Below are positions 25,283 through 32,245 of a stretch of DNA of 64,000 nt, in pieces. The stretch lies in NCBI GenBank assembly GCA_017886765.1, contig JAGHJI010000062.1, forward strand, positions 62,001 through 126,000, given 5' to 3'. Below the pieces are notes generated by a model. That model worked only from the letters and a program-made list of their open reading frames with translations, had not been told where the DNA came from and did no database searches. Numbering within the stretch: the first letter of the stretch is position 1; every line of letters begins with the position of its first letter. The stretch comes from Eubacterium sp. Its GTDB lineage: Bacteria > Bacillota > Clostridia > Oscillospirales > Acutalibacteraceae. Both the position numbers and the translations under genes were made by a program.

Positions 25283-26335
25283 ATGAAGAAAAAACGCTTT
25301 TATAATAATAAAAAGCGAAACGAAAAATGGACGGAGCCGCAGAGGGGCAGAAAAATTGATTTTGCCGATAAATATATCGACGCGGGAAACGGCTCCGACA
25401 AATATGACAGAAAAAGAAAAAAAGAAAAAAAGCCGCTTTTCAGTCCGGAGCGCTGGCGTTCTTTTGCCAAGATTATAATCATCGCAGTCGGCTGTTTCTT
25501 TATTATCAGCGTGGGCTATACGGTGATGGATTTATATATTGAGCGAAATGCTGTGCCGCTTACGCAGGATAATAACGACGAGGCGGGAGATTACAGCGAT
25601 GTAAGTCTTCATCTGAAAAGCAGCAGGGTGGAGCCCCTTGTTTTGGACGCCGGAGTCATGCTTGAGGCGGTTATTGACGATGTTAACGACGGCGGCTACA
25701 CCTCCGTGACTTTTGATTTAAAAAGGGATGACGGAACGATTGGCTATGACAGCGGTCTTGCCACCGTAGATATGTACGGCGCGGAATCTTCCACCGCCGG
25801 AGATATGGAGGCATCTGTCCGTGAGCTGCTTGCCAATGATATTCTGCCGGTGGGCAGAATATCCTGTTATAAAGATAATGTTGCGGCCTCAGGAGATTTG
25901 ACTGCCGGCATTACGGTTGACGGTGAGCTTTATGTTGACGCCAATGGAAATGCCTATCTCAATCCGGACAGCTCTACCGTGTATGATTATATTAAGGGTA
26001 TCATTGAAGAGGTCAGAGGTTTCGGCATTTCCGTTTTTGTTCTTGACAACTGTGACCTTCCCGATGAGCTTGGGGATAGCTATAACGACGGGTTTGAAAC
26101 GCTTTCGCAAATGCTTTACAATGATTTCGGAAACGATATCAGACTGCTTCAGAGCGTTTCTGTTTCTGTCAGCGGTGACGATGAAGACGCGATACAATCG
26201 GAATGGACAGAAAAGACCGCCGGCGTGACCGGCAGCGACATTATTTTTAACGTAACGGCAACGGAGGAAAACGCGCGGTTAGTTAAAGATTTTCTGGACA
26301 GTCAGGATAATTTAAATTACATTATCAGCCAATAG
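25283..26335 (+). CDS. Membrane-anchored putative glycoside hydrolase-like protein (DUF4015-like)
   Basis: 350 residues: a strongly basic cytoplasmic N terminus, one membrane anchor (about 61-82, FAKIIIIAVGCFFIISVGYTV) and an extracellular domain resembling the TIM-barrel of DUF4015-type putative hydrolases: SVTFDLKRDDGTIGYDSGL, VGRISCYKDNVAASG, and FVLDNCDLPDEL late in the barrel. The domain is shorter than the usual family and I cannot see a certain catalytic pair. It starts 4 bp after rpe, so it is co-transcribed. A cell-surface role is likely; enzymatic activity is unproven. Confidence 0.65.
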   Translation: MKKKRFYNNKKRNEKWTEPQRGRKIDFADKYIDAGNGSDKYDRKRKKEKKPLFSPERWRSFAKIIIIAVGCFFIISVGYTVMDLYIERNAVPLTQDNNDEAGDYSDVSLHLKSSRVEPLVLDAGVMLEAVIDDVNDGGYTSVTFDLKRDDGTIGYDSGLATVDMYGAESSTAGDMEASVRELLANDILPVGRISCYKDNVAASGDLTAGITVDGELYVDANGNAYLNPDSSTVYDYIKGIIEEVRGFGISVFVLDNCDLPDELGDSYNDGFETLSQMLYNDFGNDIRLLQSVSVSVSGDDEDAIQSEWTEKTAGVTGSDIIFNVTATEENARLVKDFLDSQDNLNYIISQ

Positions 26336-26365
26336 GGTATTTTCAACGCTTTGAGAGGTGATTTT

Positions 26366-27199
26366 ATGAGGAGAAAAATCAGCTTTGTTTTTATATCCGT
26401 GATATGCGCCTGTATGGTATTTACCCCTGTGCAGGCATTTTCCCAGGATGAGGCGCCGAAACTTACTTCAATCAGTTTTAAAAACGCGGAAATTGACGGA
26501 AGTTTTGATTCGGAAATTCTCCAGTACGGTCTGGTTCTGGAGGACAATGAAACACCGCCGACCCTTGAGAGTTATGAGATCAACGGAACTGCGGAAATTT
26601 TTATAACATATGTCTATGATGAAACAAATCATCAGACGGGTCTGACTGTAACCCTTCAGTACGACTGGGGAAGTACGATCTATAATTTCCGTTATACCAA
26701 CGCGGCCGAGTATGAGAAAAACGGAAACAATCTGCTTTCCGCAATTTATTGCACATACGGTGAGCTGTCACCGGCGCTGAATGAGGAGGATACGGAATAT
26801 AAGCTTTATATTCCGTCGGATCTGACTGAGCTGACAATAACGCCGGTTACGGAGGATATCCAGGCATACTGCGCGCCGATTGAATTAAAGCTCAGTGACG
26901 AACAGACACCCAAAATTACGCTTTATTGTACTGCGTCCAACGGCAGGGAAAGAGAATATCTGCTTGAGATCAAGCGTGTTGATAAAACAACACAGCAGGT
27001 AAAGGCGGAAATGGCGCAGCCGGGGTTCACCTCTTTTGTGGACGGAACACGTTTTTATCAGAAACCGGAATTTATAATTACAGTCTGCGCAGCAGCCGCA
27101 GGAATTATTATGGTTATTATCTTGTTTGTTATAACGAGACGAATCGCGGTCAATCCTTATGATAAGGAGGAAAAACCGTTTTTCCGTTCAGACGGTTAA
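26366..27199 (+). CDS. Surface protein with cadherin-like beta-sandwich domain
   Basis: 277 residues. Signal peptide (RRKISFVFISVICACMVF, cleavage near VQA), extracellular beta domains with the PKLTSISFKNAEIDGSFDSEILQYGL and LYIPSDLTELTITPV patterns of the cadherin-like beta-sandwich (PF12733 type), then a C-terminal membrane helix (about 235-258, FIITVCAAAAGIIMVIILF) and a short basic tail. So it is anchored by its C terminus and faces outside. ATG at 26366 follows GAGAGGTG. Lies between the DUF4015-like protein and mgtE in one operon; the link to Mg transport is unclear. Confidence 0.75.
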   Translation: MRRKISFVFISVICACMVFTPVQAFSQDEAPKLTSISFKNAEIDGSFDSEILQYGLVLEDNETPPTLESYEINGTAEIFITYVYDETNHQTGLTVTLQYDWGSTIYNFRYTNAAEYEKNGNNLLSAIYCTYGELSPALNEEDTEYKLYIPSDLTELTITPVTEDIQAYCAPIELKLSDEQTPKITLYCTASNGREREYLLEIKRVDKTTQQVKAEMAQPGFTSFVDGTRFYQKPEFIITVCAAAAGIIMVIILFVITRRIAVNPYDKEEKPFFRSDG

Positions 27200-27235
27200 A
27201 CCCGCAAGCAAAATCACGGAAAGGGGGAGCAACCT

Positions 27236-28621
27236 ATGAGGCTTGAGGAAATGAAGCTCGAAGAGATGGCCGGGGAGATCACCTCGCTGTACCATGAAAA
27301 AAAATATTCAAAGATCAAATCCATACTTACGGAGATAAATCCTGCCGATATAGCGGCGCTTTTTGAGGAATTTGAGCCTGAAAGACAGGTTCTGCTCTTC
27401 CGTCTGCTGCCAAAGGAAGAGGCGGCGGAGACCTTTGTTGAGCTTGATAACGATACGCAGGAAGCCATTATCAGAGCCTTTTCCGATACGGAGCTGCGTG
27501 AGGTGCTCGACGAGCTTTACCTCGATGATACGGTAGATATCATTGAGGAAATGCCCGCCACCATCGTAAAAAGGATTTTAAAAAATACGGACGCTCATAC
27601 AAGAGCGATGATTAATACGCTTCTTAAATATCCTGAGGACAGTGCCGGCTCGATTATGACGCCGGAATTTGTTGACCTGAAAAGGAATATTACGGTTGAG
27701 GACGCGATTAAGCGTATCCGGCGTACCGGTGTTGACAAGGAAACGATCTATACCTGTTATGTAACCGATGAGTCAAGGCATCTGATAGGTGTTATAACGG
27801 TAAAGGACCTTTTGCTCCACGACAATGACGATAAAATTGAGGACCTGATGGAGAAAAAGGTCATTTATATCCATACGCATGACGACCAGGAAAAAGCGGC
27901 AAATTTACTTATCAAGTATGATTTTCTGGCTCTGCCCGTTGTGGATATGGAAAACAGGCTTGTAGGCATCATTACGGTAGACGACGCAATGGACGTATTG
28001 CAGGATGAGAATACCGAAGATATCCAGAAGATGAACGCTATCGTACCTAATGAAAAGCCTTATCTTAAAATGAGCGTTTTTGAGACATGGAAATCGAGAA
28101 TCCTGTGGCTGCTTTTTCTTATGGTCAGCGCCACATTCACAAGCATGATTTTAAATGCTTTTGAGGATAAGCTGTCCGCGCTCATTATTCTGACGTCGTT
28201 TATCCCCATGCTTACCGGCACAAGCGGTAACGCCGGCGGTCAGGCAAGCGCCGTTATTATCCGCGCGATTTCCCTTAAAGAAATTAATTACAAGGATATA
28301 TTTAAAGTCCTTTGGAAAGAACTCCGCGTGGGCGTGGTCTGCGGTTTGACTCTGGCGGCTGTCAATTTCGTTAAAATCTGGCTGATTGACAGATCCCTAC
28401 TGGGTATGGACGGTATTACCGTAAAGGTGGATCTGGTCATCAGTCTTACACTTGTCATAGAAATTATTTTTGCCAAGATGGTGGGCTGCGCTTTCCCGAT
28501 TATTGCGAAGAAACTGAAATTTGACCCGGCGGTCATTTCCTCGCCGTTTATTACTACGGTAATGGACGCGCTTTCGCTGCTTATTTATTTCTGGCTTGCA
28601 ACCGCCATACTCCATATATAA
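27236..28621 (+). CDS. mgtE: Magnesium transporter MgtE
   Basis: Mg2+-selective channel (461 residues) with the standard order: N domain of superhelical repeats (EINPADIAALFEEF, LPKEEAAETFVEL), two CBS domains (VEDAIKRIRRTGVD and TYDFLALPVVDMENRLVG-like) that sense cytosolic Mg2+, plug helix and five membrane helices starting around residue 285. The pore motif PMLTGTSGNAGGQASAV is intact and the last helices contain DPAVISSPFITTVMD. GGGGGAGC site before ATG. Upstream there is no room for an M-box riboswitch. Confidence 0.95.
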   Translation: MRLEEMKLEEMAGEITSLYHEKKYSKIKSILTEINPADIAALFEEFEPERQVLLFRLLPKEEAAETFVELDNDTQEAIIRAFSDTELREVLDELYLDDTVDIIEEMPATIVKRILKNTDAHTRAMINTLLKYPEDSAGSIMTPEFVDLKRNITVEDAIKRIRRTGVDKETIYTCYVTDESRHLIGVITVKDLLLHDNDDKIEDLMEKKVIYIHTHDDQEKAANLLIKYDFLALPVVDMENRLVGIITVDDAMDVLQDENTEDIQKMNAIVPNEKPYLKMSVFETWKSRILWLLFLMVSATFTSMILNAFEDKLSALIILTSFIPMLTGTSGNAGGQASAVIIRAISLKEINYKDIFKVLWKELRVGVVCGLTLAAVNFVKIWLIDRSLLGMDGITVKVDLVISLTLVIEIIFAKMVGCAFPIIAKKLKFDPAVISSPFITTVMDALSLLIYFWLATAILHI

Positions 28622-28650
28622 AATAAATAATCCAATTATAATAAAGAATA

Positions 28651-29004
28651 AGGAGAACACCCTGCCGGGTTGTTCCCCTCAGACTGTCGATAAAGTCGGG
28701 CGAACCACGCCAAAATAAATGTGTGCAGCATAGCGTTTTCTTTTGTAGGGGACGGTGTCCTCGCCGTCCCGTTCTGACGGAGAGATTCTAACAAAAAACA
28801 GCGGCAAGGATATCGAATCCTTGCCGCTGTTTGGCGTTTTTCGTTTTTTGCTTGGGGGCAGTACCCTTGTCCAGCTCCCGCTCGCAAGAAAACGAAATTC
28901 ACCTCGATTTCCCGAAGTCTGTCCAGCGTGTAGGGGTATATGCTTTTCTAAATTTACAACTTTTTCTACACGCTGAGGAGAACACCCTGCCGGGTTGTTC
29001 CCCT
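28651..29004. repeat. 29-bp direct repeat pair flanking about 300 bp
   Basis: The sequence AGGAGAACACCCTG continuing to TTGTTCCCCT occurs identically at 28651-28679 and 28976-29004. Each copy is itself a hairpin (GGAGAACA/TGTTCCCC and CCC/GGG). Between them are a REP-like hairpin GGGACGG/CCGTCCC (28749-28770), a perfect 15-bp hairpin with arms at 28797-28811 and 28817-28831 followed by T-runs (terminator-like, probably ending mgtE), and a 9-bp inverted repeat CAGCGTGTA/TACACGCTG (28924-28975). No protein-coding sequence is supported. Confidence 0.75.
28797..28850 (+). terminator. Strong hairpin with T-runs downstream of mgtE
   Basis: Arms AACAGCGGCAAGGAT and ATCCTTGCCGCTGTT pair perfectly around a 5-nt loop and are followed by GTTTTTCGTTTTTT. 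It is the first terminator-quality hairpin beyond mgtE, 175 bp from its stop. Confidence 0.7.
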
Positions 29005-29026
29005 TTATTTTTTTGGATTTTATAAA

Positions 29027-29080
29027 ATAAAAAACCGCAGACGACGGAAGTTTGATGAAAAAGTTTCGCCTGCGGTCTTT
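29027..29080 (-). terminator. Intrinsic terminator at the end of the candidate non-coding RNA
   Basis: ACCGCAG (29034-29040) and CTGCGGT (29070-29076), extended inward by a CG pair past a mismatch, and followed on the minus strand by TTTTTTATTTT. No minus-strand gene precedes it except the structured region 29084-29400. Confidence 0.8.
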
Positions 29081-29083
29081 ATT

Positions 29084-29400
29084 AAGCAAGAGAGATAAAT
29101 CCGAATTCGTTTTTTATGGGCGGATTTCCCGTCATGCTGTGTTAAAATACTCGTTAATCCGAAAGGATTAACTGCGTTTTATGCCTTGCCTGACAAAAAA
29201 TCCGCACCATAAAAAATCTTTGACCTAAAACGGATTGGATTTTGAGCAGATTTTTGTTTTGAGGTCGCCGTCAGGCTGGCGCCTTGCAAGAGCGAAAAGC
29301 GAAAATATGCCTAAAGCAAACCATTTTAGGCGATTTCGGCTTTTTCTCTCTTGCTTTAACTTAAGGAGTAAAAGGAGTAAAATGGTTAGCGTTTGCTAAC
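29084..29400 (-). ncRNA. Candidate structured non-coding RNA / nested inverted-repeat element
   Basis: The outer arms 29084-29109 and 29331-29356 match in 23 of 26 positions as an inverted repeat. Inside lie nested stems: TTTTTTATGG-type arms 29110-29127 with 29198-29216, GTTAATCC/GGATTAAC closed by a four-base loop (29153-29172), GACCTAAAAC with GTTTTGAGGTC (29222-29266) and GCCTAAA/TTTAGGC (29309-29331). On the minus strand it is preceded by a promoter (TTGACA at 29431-29436) and followed by a terminator (29034-29076), giving a unit of about 370 nt without a credible reading frame. It may be a regulated RNA, or a MITE-like element that merely lies in that position. Which is true needs expression data. 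Confidence 0.5.
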
Positions 29401-29436
29401 TGACTATAGGTTAGCACAAACTAACCCACTTGTCAA
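29385..29436 (-). promoter_or_regulatory. Promoter with two GTTAG-N6-CTAAC operator-like palindromes
   Basis: Minus strand: TTGACA (29431-29436), 17-bp spacer, TAACCT (29408-29413). One palindrome GGTTAG-N6-CTAACC (29409-29426) covers the -10 and spacer; a second GTTAGC-N4-GCTAAC (29385-29400) lies just downstream of the start, 25 bp centre to centre. The half-site GTTAG resembles that of DtxR/IdeR-type metal repressors, though the spacing differs from the classical one. Repression by a metal or redox regulator is inference. Confidence 0.6.
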
Positions 29437-29464
29437 TACTTTTTTAAAAAAATTTTTATTTATC

Positions 29465-30664
29465 TTATTTATAATTGAAAAATATCGTAATGGTATTATG
29501 CGTATCATCACAGCTGTAGTTGATGCGGTTTGTATCAATGCTGTTTGAAAACGGGTCCGAGGATTTCAGAACAAGGTAAATATTTTCATTGTCAAATAGT
29601 TGCGCGCAGGCTTCCTCATATGCCTGAGAATCGGCGAATTTAAACTCCGTTCCCAGTTCTTTATTGTCAAGGCTTTCCTTGACTTTTGTTCTGATACCGG
29701 ACAGATCATATGCATCAAAAAATAATCCTTCTCTGACAAAATAATCCTTTTGCGCCGTGCTTTTTATGGCAGAATACATATTTTGGCAGCTATGCGTTTT
29801 TTCTATTTCCTCCGAGTTCATTAGAAAATATGTGTGGCTTACAAAATCTGAATTACCCGCATTTTCAAAACCGTCTCCCCAGGTGGCGTCTGAAAAATAT
29901 ACTTCCCCGTCAATTACCTGAGCGGTCCATGCGTGTCTTGCATTTCCGGTGGGCGTCCGTGCATCGCCTGAAATCGTTACTGCGTCGATTCCGGCCATGG
30001 ACAGCAGGTACTGATACGCCTTCGCGTAACCGGAGCATACTGCCTCGCCGTCAAGAAAAACGCCTTCAATCGTTGATATCGGCAGGTTTTCATCTATATT
30101 TTCCGCCTCTTCGGCAGCATAGCTTGTGTTTAACGTGATGTAGTCAAATATCGCCTTTGATTTTTCGTAATCGTCGCCTTGGGGGTTTATTTCCTTAAAT
30201 ATTTCCTTTGCTCTGTTTTCAATCAGAGCGTTTTTTTCCTGGGTCTCGTTCTTTGTATACGGATACGCGAAGGTCAGTCTTCCGCCGGTGGAAAAGCTGC
30301 AGTCCCCTTTGGACCAGAAAATTTCCGGATGCTCGGCAAGCACCAGTTCCACCAGTTCAAATATCCTGTCAGACTCAATTTCCTGATATATGTTTACAGA
30401 CGGTTTGTACGCGCTCAGCCCGTCGTATATAATATCAAACACTTTTTGCTCGTCCGCCGAAAGCTCGGAATGCACCTGCGCGCTCAGCGTTTGGGTACTG
30501 TTATTTTCGGTGGCGGAGTTTTTGTAAATATTCGTTGTGGTTATCTGTGTCTGTTTCAGATTGTTTATTGTCTGTACCAGTGCGCCGTTGCTGTAGATAT
30601 TGTAGGCGTAGAGCATACCGACTGCCAGAATAATAACAAAAGTAATTTTCAGGAATTTTTTCAT
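29465..30664 (-). CDS. Transglutaminase-like (cysteine protease fold) surface protein
   Basis: 399 residues: N-terminal membrane anchor or signal (about 5-22), a Ser/Thr/Asn-rich linker, and a C-terminal transglutaminase-like core with the complete triad, cysteine in GEAVCSGYAKAYQYLL, histidine in ARHAWTAQV and aspartate in FSDATWGDG. Between linker and core are helical segments (SADEQKVFDIIYDGL) common in the clostridial members. Acts outside the membrane, probably as a protease or a cross-linking/cleaving enzyme of the wall; substrate unknown. Monocistronic, with its own promoter. Confidence 0.88.
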   Translation of the reverse strand: MKKFLKITFVIILAVGMLYAYNIYSNGALVQTINNLKQTQITTTNIYKNSATENNSTQTLSAQVHSELSADEQKVFDIIYDGLSAYKPSVNIYQEIESDRIFELVELVLAEHPEIFWSKGDCSFSTGGRLTFAYPYTKNETQEKNALIENRAKEIFKEINPQGDDYEKSKAIFDYITLNTSYAAEEAENIDENLPISTIEGVFLDGEAVCSGYAKAYQYLLSMAGIDAVTISGDARTPTGNARHAWTAQVIDGEVYFSDATWGDGFENAGNSDFVSHTYFLMNSEEIEKTHSCQNMYSAIKSTAQKDYFVREGLFFDAYDLSGIRTKVKESLDNKELGTEFKFADSQAYEEACAQLFDNENIYLVLKSSDPFSNSIDTNRINYSCDDTHNTITIFFNYK

Positions 30665-30687
30665 TTAATCACCGTAGCCTTTAATAT

Positions 30688-30716
30688 ATTATATCATTTT
30701 GGGCATGGAATAACAA
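30688..30716 (-). promoter_or_regulatory. Promoter of the transglutaminase-like gene
   Basis: TTGTTA (30711-30716) and a perfect TATAAT (30688-30693) on the minus strand with 17 bp between, 24 bp from the start codon. For the divergent HAD gene only a -10-like TACAAT near 30775 is seen. Confidence 0.7.
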
Positions 30717-30824
30717 AAAATTGTAAATATTTATAAATTGCGTTATTTTATAGATAATTTATTTTTAATATGATACAATAGACTGAATTTTAAAAATTGT
30801 AAGTATCTGAAGGGAAGTGTGATT

Positions 30825-31640
30825 TTGATTAAGCTGATAGCGACGGATCTGGACGGAACGCTGATGTCGCCTGATCATTTAACGGTAACGGAAAGAACGG
30901 TAAACACGCTGAAAACAGCCCACGATAAAGGTATAAAAATCGCCATTGCCACCGGAAGGCCCATGGCGCTGGTGGACAATGTTGTAACGCAGGTTCCGTT
31001 TGTGGATTATATCATTTATTCAAACGGCGCCTGTGTCTATGACAGGAATACCGAAAAAGTAATTTATTCGAATTTGATTGAAAATAGGCTGTCAGTGGAG
31101 CTCATTGATTATTTATTGGAGAACAAAGTATTTTTTGAAATATATGTTCACGGTAAATCGTATTATCAAATGGGGACGGAGGCGTTGTTTGACAATACGG
31201 AATTCCCTCAGAAATTTATTAACGAGGTTATAAAGACTATGACCGGCTGTGTGAGCCTTACGGATTTTTTAAACGGTGAAGGCGTTGAAAAAATCACGCT
31301 TTATTCCGTTAAAGATCATGACCGTGAAAAATTCAAAAATAGATTTTCAGCAGCGGGTCTGGCGGTTGCGTCAAGCTTCCCCGGCAATGTAGAGGCCACT
31401 GCCGGCACGGCGGATAAGGGCGAGGCGCTAAAGGGCATCTGCCGGCTGATTGGCATCACGGCTGACGAATGCATGAGTTTCGGGGACGCGGGGAACGATA
31501 CGCCGATGCTCAGATTCGCTAAATATTCCTTCGCAATGGGAAATGCCTCCGACGAGTGCAAGGCGGCTGCCAAGTATATTGCCCTGTCAAATGCGCAGGA
31601 CGGACTTGCGATAGCCGTTGAGAAATTTGCTTTGGTATAG
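30825..31640 (+). CDS. Cof-type HAD family hydrolase
   Basis: Phosphatase of the haloacid dehalogenase superfamily, class with C2B cap (271 residues). Nucleophile motif LIATDLDGTL at the N terminus, motif II AIATGRP, lysine at KGEALKGI and motif IV MSFGDAGNDTPML. Acts on sugar phosphates or flavin/pyridoxal phosphates; the substrate cannot be told. I start at TTG 30825, seven bases after AGGGAAG and giving the usual MIKLIATDLDG N terminus; a GTG two codons earlier (30819) is possible. Confidence 0.92.
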   Translation: MIKLIATDLDGTLMSPDHLTVTERTVNTLKTAHDKGIKIAIATGRPMALVDNVVTQVPFVDYIIYSNGACVYDRNTEKVIYSNLIENRLSVELIDYLLENKVFFEIYVHGKSYYQMGTEALFDNTEFPQKFINEVIKTMTGCVSLTDFLNGEGVEKITLYSVKDHDREKFKNRFSAAGLAVASSFPGNVEATAGTADKGEALKGICRLIGITADECMSFGDAGNDTPMLRFAKYSFAMGNASDECKAAAKYIALSNAQDGLAIAVEKFALV

Positions 31641-31666
31641 CAGGTTTGTTTTCATTAATTATACTA

Positions 31667-31695
31667 TTGAAAGATGTCGGATAATTTAGTATTAT
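31667..31695 (+). promoter_or_regulatory. Promoter of the bifurcating oxidoreductase-hypBA operon
   Basis: TTGAAA (31667-31672) and TATTAT (31690-31695) with a 17-bp spacer, about 75 bp before the first start codon. No terminator appears until 37279, so all five genes may share this promoter. Confidence 0.75.
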
Positions 31696-31771
31696 GTAAA
31701 AAGCAAATAAAACAATTAATAAAATGCGGAGATTATATATCCGCTGGATTTATAGATACGGAGAGGATAGT

Positions 31772-32245
31772 ATGGCTGAAAAAATGGATTTAGCGCAGCT
31801 TGAGCCTGTGCTTGACGAGCTGGCGGCGGTAAAGGGGTCGCTCATTACGATTCTGCAGAAAACGCAGGATATCTACGGCTATCTGCCGAAAGAGGCTATT
31901 GTGTACATAAGTGAAAGAACAGGAATCGCCGAAAGCGAGATCATGGGCGTTGCCACATTTTATACCCAGTTTCGCCTTACCCCCGTGGGTAAATATCTTA
32001 TTATGCTGTGCCAGGGTACGGCCTGCCACGTGAATTCCAGCGAGCTTATTTTGCAGACAATCAAGGATGAGCTTGGTATTGACGATGGGGAGACGACGCA
32101 GGACGGACTTTTCTCACTGAAATGCGTGGCTTGTCTTGGCTGCTGTTCCCTTTCGCCAGTTATGATGATCAACGAGGACACGTACGGTTCTCTTACTCCT
32201 GAAAAAACAAAGAAAATTCTCAAAGAACTTAGGGAGGCGGAGTAA
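31772..32245 (+). CDS. NuoE-like [2Fe-2S] subunit of an NADH-linked bifurcating oxidoreductase
   Basis: 157-residue thioredoxin-like ferredoxin of the NuoE/HydC/StnC family. Helical N-terminal domain LEPVLDELAAVKGSLITILQKTQDIYGYLP, then cluster cysteines in CQGTACHVN and CVACLGCC. The ATG at 31772 follows GGAGAGGATAG; earlier in-frame start codons lack a site. It transfers electrons near the FMN of the NuoF-like subunit, whose gene overlaps by one base (TAATG). Found with a NuoF-like and a GltD-like fusion but without hydrogenase or formate dehydrogenase catalytic genes. Confidence 0.94.
   Translation: MAEKMDLAQLEPVLDELAAVKGSLITILQKTQDIYGYLPKEAIVYISERTGIAESEIMGVATFYTQFRLTPVGKYLIMLCQGTACHVNSSELILQTIKDELGIDDGETTQDGLFSLKCVACLGCCSLSPVMMINEDTYGSLTPEKTKKILKELREAE

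Noticed and set aside
27200..27235. M-box riboswitch before mgtE
   Set aside because: Only 36 bp separate mgtE from the previous gene and no such fold is visible.
28636..29089. Minus-strand open frames containing NNPAGCSP
   Set aside because: They merely translate the 29-bp direct repeat and hairpins; no start site or conservation sign.
29370..29402. Five-codon frame after AAGGAGTAAA on the plus strand (ATG at about 29383)
   Set aside because: It falls in the operator palindrome and stops after five codons; the purine run is more likely a coincidence than a ribosome site.
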